In this document: in pieces, positions 56,991 to 64,000 of the stretch | How the letters are laid out: each line of letters opens with the position of its first letter | How positions within the stretch are numbered: position 1 is the stretch's first letter | Source of the DNA: Sebastes aleutianus | Taxonomy: Eukaryota; Chordata; Actinopteri; Perciformes; Sebastidae | Assembly (NCBI GenBank): GCA_916700875.1 | Contig: CAKAKS010000067.1 | Span: 28,218,933-28,282,932, forward strand | Direction of reading: 5' to 3' | Length of the DNA: 64,000 nucleotides | Made by a program: the position numbers and the translations under genes | The notes under the pieces: generated by a model | Told to the model about the DNA's origin: nothing | What the model saw: only the letters and a program-made list of their open reading frames with translations | Databases searched by the model: none

Positions 56991-58297
56991 TAAATGTGTG
57001 TGTTGAGCGTTGTTGTAACATTATAACGTTACCATACACATAAGCTTGGTGGCCACATGCTTTAATATACTGTCACCTGCTCTGCACGTCGCTTGTTGTA
57101 CTACGTCAACTACTATCATTACAAATGCATTTGTGATACGTCAAAGAAAAACGTAATCTGCGACAAAATACGTTTCCCTCCAAACGTAATTGAGAACGCA
57201 GGTTAGTTGTATTTGAACGTAATTTTTAGGAGAACAGGCTGAACTGTTGACGTGTATGAGGTAAATGTTACATCGAGACAAAGATATATTATTGAAAGGT
57301 TACAAATTTGTATGAAAACCAAAGGTATACAAATGTTTTTTTCAATATGGACTATTGGGTTATGGTTACAATAATGTCATGGAGAGGAGGTGTTTAGCAT
57401 TTAAATGAGTTGGTGAAAGGTGTTCTGTCAACCATTCAATGTATAAATGTATTTTCTGAAGAAAGTGGAGGGGCGTGTGTATTAAAGCAAGAGAAGAGCG
57501 AGTATGAGGTGTGTGAGCCTGTTCTGTTAATAAATGTTGTATGACGAGTATGATCATTAATTTACAGCGGGGCTCCATGATGATGAAACCTCATCAGGTG
57601 GACCTGAGAGTAAACACGCAAACACTGAGGCATTTGCATACACATGCATGTGGATGTCCTCTCATGCAAGCACAGGCACCTAGCTATGTATCAGTGTATA
57701 TACAGTACACACAGAAGCACACACACACACACAATTTCACTCCTTGTCAGATTTCATTTTCCAGATGACCAAACAGAGAGAATTAATTTCACAGCTCTGA
57801 TTGGTTAATGACTCTTTGTTTATATGTGGTCATTTTGTCTGTCTGTCTGTAGAAAGCCCACATTATCTTGTGGCAGAGTGCTTTGTGGAGTGACCGGCAA
57901 TGAGATGCCACAGCCTGTCTGCTGCCAGTTTCATAGTAATGGCTAAAAATGATTAAAAGGGCACTCAACCGATTTTACGTGTCTGGAGGAGTGCTACTCA
58001 GCCTGTGGAAGCAGTAGTTCAGCGTGTTCTGTGGCTCTGGAGGCCGCCTGACAAAATAGCCCTGATGATGTCATCCGTGTTAACTCAGATTGAGTTGCGA
58101 GACGACAAATTTATGACAGAATTCAGGTGGTTTACGGCCCGCCGACCATGTTCTAATCCACTATGAAAATAAATTGATTCATGATGGGAATTTTTTTGTA
58201 CTTTGAATATAAATAAGGTGCCAAAGTGCATAAAAAAGGCATCAAAATAGACTTGTTTATTTAAAACAAGTGCCCGACAGAGTGTTTATCTGTTTAT
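56991..58297. other. Intergenic DNA, no supported gene
   Basis: A short (CA)n lies near 57719. Stretches at about 57840-58150 are free of obvious repeats. No gene. Confidence 0.4.
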
Positions 58298-58550
58298 TAA
58301 AGCGGCAGTAGGCAGAATATTTTTGGCATCATTGGGCAAAAATTCCATAATGACTTTTCAGTACATAGTGTTCTGAGAGAAAACAAGACTTCTGCACATC
58401 ATCATGGCTCTGTTTTCAGGTTTTAAAAAATCTAGCCCGTGGCGGGAGACTTTGGCCAATCACAGGTCATTTCAGAGAGAGAGAGAGCGTTCCTATTGGC
58501 TGTTCATTCAACGGAGGCAGCTGTCAATCACTCGTGAACTCTGATTCGAT
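58298..58550. mobile_element. Partial copy of the MITE found in fabp6 intron 2
   Basis: Starts TAAAGCGGCAGTAGGCAGAA and continues ATTTTTGGCATCATTGGGCA, the reverse of the right end of 37029-37672. It stops after ~250 bp, so the other half is missing. Confidence 0.75.
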
Positions 58551-58994
58551 GAATGTAATCGCCAGAAGTAAAAAGCTAACATGAGGCTATAAACGAATTA
58601 CACCACCGTTGCATGAGCGCGAGGCTGTAACGGCGGATGAGTTGGCGTGATGACGTTTAGTAGTCTCATTTAGCCACTTGTTAGCAACCGCCTTTTTAAA
58701 GACACATAAAGGTTTCAAAATTCAACAACAAAACGTTAAAATCTCTTCAGCTTGTGTTGACCACAGACCTTATTTCAGGCATCTAACTAAAAACCCATTG
58801 ACTTCCAGATGAGGGAAGCAGAAGTGCTAAAACGCTAACTCATTTCCTGGTTTCAGGATTCATTCCTGCAGCACTCTTAAGAGAAAACTGTAGAAACTCA
58901 AGCTGGACAACCACAGTTCAAGTAGGACATTCACGTCACCTCCGGTCACCTTCATAGCGTCAACACACAAGCAAAACTCCAGCTTTACTTTGGT

Positions 58995-59000
58995 CACACA

Positions 59001-59036
<36 letters not shown>

Positions 59037-59292
59037 ACAAAGACGTTAACAGGGTGAGAGCTGGCCTCCCCTCTTGGCGTTATCTGATCTGCAATGCTAA
59101 TCTGCCGTGTTTGTCTCCTGTCAAAGAACTGTTTATTGCTGATTCCCTCAATACACTTAATCCTGTTTGAACATGCAAATGAGGGAGCGAGGAACAACAC
59201 ACACACACACACACACACATACAAATAATCACAAACACACACAAACAGAAGGATGCATTCAAGCAAGCGCCGCGTCGGCTAATGTGAGCGCC

Positions 59293-59337
<45 letters not shown>

Positions 59338-59427
59338 CGGGCGAGCAATTTCTCCGACTCACACAAGCCATTTGGCCGATATGGTGGCTGATGAGACCAT
59401 AAGGCTGCTGGGTGTGAAATCACGTCC

Positions 59428-59467
<40 letters not shown>

Positions 59468-59520
59468 TTCAAATCACCCCCTATCACCATTACAGACATC
59501 ACAGAAACACACACACACAC
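58995..59520. repeat. Cluster of five (CA)n microsatellites
   Basis: Arrays at about 58995-59037, 59199-59219, 59297-59332, 59430-59466 and 59507-59520 are separated by unique sequence within ~530 bp. Confidence 0.92.
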
Positions 59521-61550
59521 TCCAATCAGGGCCCAATGAGCCCATACAGAGAGAGAAATGGGCAGCAAAGAGAGAGTTTGGGGGGGTTGGGAGAAAGAAA
59601 GACAGGATGGAAGACACTGATTTCTGTAGCTTTGAAGTAATGTCAGCAATTTCAAATATAACTTTCCCTCTCATTTGATGGGAGTCCATTTAGTCGGAGT
59701 GAAAGGAGCCGAGTGGAGGGCTGAAATCAGACGTAAAATAACATGCCTGGTGTTTTATTTTATCTTCCGTTTCAGAACTTTAGTTTCAGGTTTCGTCTCC
59801 ACGATATCGTCCGGTGAGTTGACACCATGATACGGGCTTTAGTGATGAAATAATTACCTGCGGCTAATCATTTCGGACACTTCTATATATGATATCACTT
59901 GGCTGGTCACTACTGAATAGGAAAGAAAGATAACACTTCATTTTACAGGTCTGCAAATTTCATGGTAATGAGGTGATAATTAGCAAGTAACCTATTTAAC
60001 ATTTCTTTGGAATTACTGCAAAATTACCCCTATATTTACCTCATCGAAAATGACTTTATTATAAACATTATTTGTAATATATAAACATTATCCTCACAGT
60101 CATTTTAACCCATTTGTGCCCCAAAGACTTTATTTAGTACGATAAGGAAAAATGCCACAACATTTGTTCTTGTTTCTTGGTCAAAAGTCTTGAAATTTGG
60201 TACGGACATACGTCTGGGCAAGTATCTAACAGTGCTACTTTGAAATTTTTAGATGACATGAAAAATCCCACTTTTATTGATAGTCAAATTCAACATTTTG
60301 AAAAATTAGGAAAAACGCTGACATTGTTGTGAAAGACATTGTTTAGCATTATTAAATGTATCCATATGAAATAATTTAAATACACTGAAAATTACACTGA
60401 AATATTTTTTACACTGCCTGTGTGGCATATCTTTGATATTCAACTTGTTATGAGTTCATAGATACCATAGTCCAATGTGCCGAAAGACTAGATATAGTAT
60501 GATATTTCTTCAGATTTGTGTTTAGGCAAGCCCAGAGAACACTTCCAACAAAAATATACAAATATACACTAATAGGTTAAAATAATAAGATTGATTTGTT
60601 CAGTTTTGGGGTCAGGCAACTAAAGCGCTCGGTTAAGATTGATCGTGGTTACAGTTTAAAATTCATTGGTGATCTGTAAGGAGACCCAAACTCTGTTCTC
60701 CTGCATGCAGCCCAACCTCCACATCTTTATATTCCACCTCGCTACGTAAAGGACACATGTGGAATCATGCAATATGAACATAATTCCTGCGCCGAACACT
60801 TTTTTCAATGTGTGATAAAATGGACCAACCTGAATCTAACCACTCTGATGTTTCACGGTATTTATTTTTGACCAACTTATTTTATTTTACTTTATCTCTT
60901 TGCATATATATAACTCATATCTGTGTGATATTGGGTTTTATAGTGTATTGTTTGTATTATATGAAATGTATTGTTATAGGACAGAATAAAACCAAACCAA
61001 ATGTGTCCCCACTTGGCACATTTCCCGCTAACATGTTGGGCCCTATAAGGGATAAATGAGGCCTAGGAACGGGCTTAAACTGGATTCACCGTGTGGTGTC
61101 CATATGGGTCCAATGGGTCCCACATGGTATATGAATGTAGACTGACTATATGGGCCCCTTTCTTACAGTCAAAGGAAAAGGATCTATACTGCATTAAATT
61201 GGGCTAATCAACAATAGCTTATTGGAAACTTATCAAGTTTAGAAATGAGGCCAATTGTCAAGCACTAATAATCGAGTAAAATGCAGGGAAGGGGAACTGA
61301 AATTAAATGATGCCATGAGTCCATAAGACGATGCTCAAAAGAGTTTAAGTAGTAGCTGGGCCTATTTCATTGCCTAACATGACCACACAGGCCTCTCCCA
61401 TCCATCCTTTCTTACCACCTTCCTTCTCTCTTTAGCTTTATCTCTTTCCTTCCCTTCTTCTCTTCTCCCCTCCCTCCCATGCCCCACAGTTTGCTTTTCA
61501 GCTCTTTCTCCCCGCTGGATGTCCCACTGGGGTCCGAGAGCCTCCACAAA
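59521..61550. other. Intergenic DNA, no supported gene
   Basis: Contains the AT-rich repeat copy at 59935-60050. A region near 60990-61160 has repeated 'atgggtcc' words and may be a fish repeat. No gene. Confidence 0.4.
59935..60050 (-). repeat. AT-rich interspersed repeat, copy C (reversed)
   Basis: Reverse complement of the family at 18061 and 26484; TGCAAATTTCATGGTAATGA is the shared run. Confidence 0.7.
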
Positions 61551-61559
61551 GCCCCGACA

Positions 61560-61878
61560 CCCAGAGTGAAGGAGAAAAGGGCAGCGAAAAGAGAAAAGGG
61601 GAGAGAGAAAGGCGAGGGGGAAAATAGAGGGCGAGAGGTCGCAGAAGAAGAAGAAGAAGAAGAAGGATAAGAAGAGAGCAAGCGCAGAAGAGAGAGCTGT
61701 AAAGAGAGCAGAGAATAGAGGGCAGAGAAAGAGCGAGGGGAGGACTTAAGAAGGAGAAGGATAGTGAGAAAAGGAGGCAAATAAAAGGGGGAGAGGGTAG
61801 AGATAGTCGGTGGTGAAAGAGGAGGAGAAAAGAGGCAGGGGAGAGGATAATGGAAAGAAGACAAAGATGTGAGGAGGA

Positions 61879-61915
<37 letters not shown>

Positions 61916-62075
61916 CTGGGTGGGAAGGAGGGATTGGATTTGACACAAACAAGAGTATCCAGCCGAGTAGAAAGGTGGAGATGAGAAAAGGGGAAGAGAC
62001 AGACTTGATGAAAAGAAATCAAGCTTTGAATAAAGAGGGAGGGAGAGAGCGGAGCCTGTGTGTGAGAGTGTATTG
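61560..62075. repeat. Polypurine tract with (GA)n core
   Basis: About 500 bases almost wholly A and G on the plus strand, with a pure (GA)n run at 61880-61914 and an AGA repeat near 61645. Large minus-strand open frames here (rich in S, L, P) are composition artefacts. Confidence 0.88.
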
Positions 62076-62163
62076 TCGGGGATGGAGGGTCATAAGTAGC
62101 TGCTAAAAGGCTTGTGCCACCTCTGCTGAGGAGGAGCCCTTCACAAAACACCTCATCAGCTTA

Positions 62164-62189
62164 ATGTGTGTGTGTGTGTGTGTGTGTGT
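62164..62189. repeat. (GT)n microsatellite
   Basis: Pure GT run. Confidence 0.95.
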
Positions 62190-63170
62190 CAGCGTGCAAT
62201 TTGGAGAGGAAGTGTCTTCACAGCGCACTCATGAGTTGGCCATAGGTTAGGTGATTGCTGCACACTCCCCCCACCTCCCCCCTCGACACGCACGCTGTCC
62301 ACACACAACGCTGTCTGGCCATACCGCAGCCTGTTGACACCTCAAGTCTTAATCGTCACCTCCATGTCAGGCTGACAAAATGTTCTGCTCTGATCTGCGT
62401 CTGTCACACTCTCTCGCTGCTGCTTCTGCGTTTACATGCACTTAGGAAATCAGATTATCCTCAGCTTTCGGCTGTAACCTAATTTTTTCTGAGATGCTGT
62501 GTGAATTAGAAACCTGGTTTCCTTAACAAGGTTATAGGGGATTAAGAAAAAGCCTGATTAACAGATGTTGTTTTCTGTCGGGGAAAAAAACTGGTTATTT
62601 GCCCATGTATATCTGGAGTTGTTGTTGTTTTTTGTACATCTGTGTGACAGTGTATAGAGCCTGGCAGCTATTAAAGGTAATATTTCTGATGATTCATCTA
62701 TTCAAATAAATCACTTGCACATGCAAATGAGAGCGGTGAGAGTGAACCAAAGCAGTTCAGACGTGGGCCGTAAAACCCAAAACAATGAGCTGAAATATGC
62801 TATAAAGCTCCGTAGAGCCGAGGTGATAATCCTCTGTGGCTTCATCACTACGAGCAATCCCTTTTCACATTACACATAGTCATATTAATTGATCTGTTGC
62901 TAATATAAGAATGTGGATTATGGCCACTTTGGTATCATCTTGTCTATTATGAAAATTTTACAATTTTGAATTCCTTTAGTTCAGACAAAAACAGGAAACT
63001 AGGAGATGATATCTCAGGCTCTAGGAACTGTGGCATTTAAATAAGCCACAGTTGAGGTATGAGGAAATACCTTTGTTAACTTGACCCCCCACATAGTTTG
63101 TTACACAGAACCACCTGAAAAGTCATCATTGGAAACTGTTTGGAAAAGGACGGGCACTTTAAAAAAAATA
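62190..63170. other. Intergenic DNA, no supported gene
   Basis: No open frame with a domain and no clear repeat ends. Nothing recognised. Confidence 0.4.
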
Positions 63171-63905
63171 CTTGGCAGGTGATTGGAGGAACCATCTGTC
63201 AATCAAACTGTTACCGAAACCAGTTGGGAGAAGAGCGAAAACATCTTTTCCATCAAGAAAAGCCTATAGTGGCGTTCAACAGCGTTGTCTCGTCTGTGTT
63301 TTCGTCTCGGAGATTTAACCCCTTTCACAGTGTGTTTTCAGTTCATGAAAGTTAATTATAACCTTTTTGGTTGGCTAAAAATGTCTTATTCATCGCTTGT
63401 ACTTAGCTCCACCCTCTCGTGTCACTTTCTGGTTGCAAAAAAACAAGATGGCGACGGCCAAAATGCCGAACTCGAGGCTTCAAAAGTCTGTATACTAATG
63501 GATGACGTCACGGTGACTACGTCCACTTCTCATTTACAGTCTATGCTATCAACCCACAAACTGTGATATAAGATAGAAACAATGTGATTCAACCCCTCCC
63601 CTTCCTATGTCACATGCAGACTCATTAGAATATACCGCCCACAGCTTGAGAACTACCTTTGCAAAGGCGCACCATATTTTTCACTCAAGCCAATCAGAGC
63701 AGACTGAGCTTTTTCGAGAGGGAGTTTTAAAGAGACAGACGCTAAAACGGAGCGTTTCAGACAGAGGGTGAATACAGGTATATTTAGACAGACAGTATGA
63801 GAAAAATAATGTGTTTTTTGAACATTAAAGCATGTAAACATGTTCTAGTAGAAACCCAAAATACAAGTATGAAGTAATGAAAGGGAGCATGTCCCCTTTA
63901 AAAAA
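63171..63905. repeat. Composite of fish interspersed repeats
   Basis: Words such as AAACAAGATGGCGACGGCCA and the reversed end fragment of the TTAAAGGTCCC-type MITE (about 63770-63900, ending GTCCCCTTTAAA) mark this as repeat-derived. The last ~95 bases of the window are unassigned. Confidence 0.55.
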
Positions 63906-64000
63906 AAACGTTGACATTTTGTACTGTATTATGATATGCCATTGGGAGGGGTATTACTGGAAAATAGATAGATCTAGATATTCTGCACTGCCATCAAGCC

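Noticed and set aside
61412..62151. Minus-strand frames up to 217 residues
   Set aside because: They are the complement of the polypurine tract, giving long S/L/P-rich chance frames.
1..64000. CRISPR arrays, operons, tRNA and rRNA genes
   Set aside because: The direct repeats seen are tandem gene units, microsatellites and mobile elements. The sequence is vertebrate, and no tRNA- or rRNA-like stretch was recognised beyond the SINE-like repeat.

Overview
The window looks like chromosomal DNA from a ray-finned (probably percomorph teleost) fish. It has vertebrate-type genes with GT-AG introns, fish-specific gene families, many (CA)n microsatellites, and many miniature inverted-repeat elements of kinds common in teleost genomes. 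Most of the sequence is intergenic. Only five protein-coding loci can be supported.

Region 1 (1-15343): three head-to-tail copies of a ~5.3 kb unit. Each carries one intact single-exon TRIM gene on the minus strand (RING, two B-boxes, coiled coil, PRY-SPRY/B30.2; 555 residues each), of the TRIM16/TRIM25-like class that includes fish finTRIMs. Flanking DNA is nearly identical between units. Amino-acid differences between the three proteins concentrate in B30.2, the expected ligand-binding face. Unit 3 carries a ~370 bp inversion that flips everything directly upstream of its start codon.

Region 2 (15344-24159): a spacer, then an eight-exon fatty-acid elongase gene on the plus strand, best matched to elovl8. 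Its HxxHH box and C-terminal KKXX ER-retrieval signal are visible. One intron appears to use a GC donor, and several introns carry miniature transposons.

Region 3 (24160-36300): intergenic DNA with microsatellites, miniature elements and polypyrimidine stretches.

Region 4 (36300-38257): a compact four-exon fabp6 (ileal bile-acid-binding protein) gene. It has a TATA box, an IR-1 motif of the type bound by the bile-acid receptor FXR, and a perfect palindrome made of two CDX-like sites.

Region 5 (38258-64000): a gene-poor tract of MITEs, a broken Harbinger transposase, a Tigger-like non-autonomous element, a LINE 3' end, a SINE-like copy, microsatellite clusters, a ~500 bp purine tract and a few unexplained stretches that could be regulatory.

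The genes do not form one system: an innate-immune TRIM array lies beside two separate lipid genes (one elongates fatty acids in the ER, one carries bile acids in enterocytes). I see no wholly new biological system. The items most worth checking are the B30.2-focused divergence, the promoter inversion in unit 3, and the fabp6 promoter motifs. All similarity calls come from reading the sequence, without database searches.
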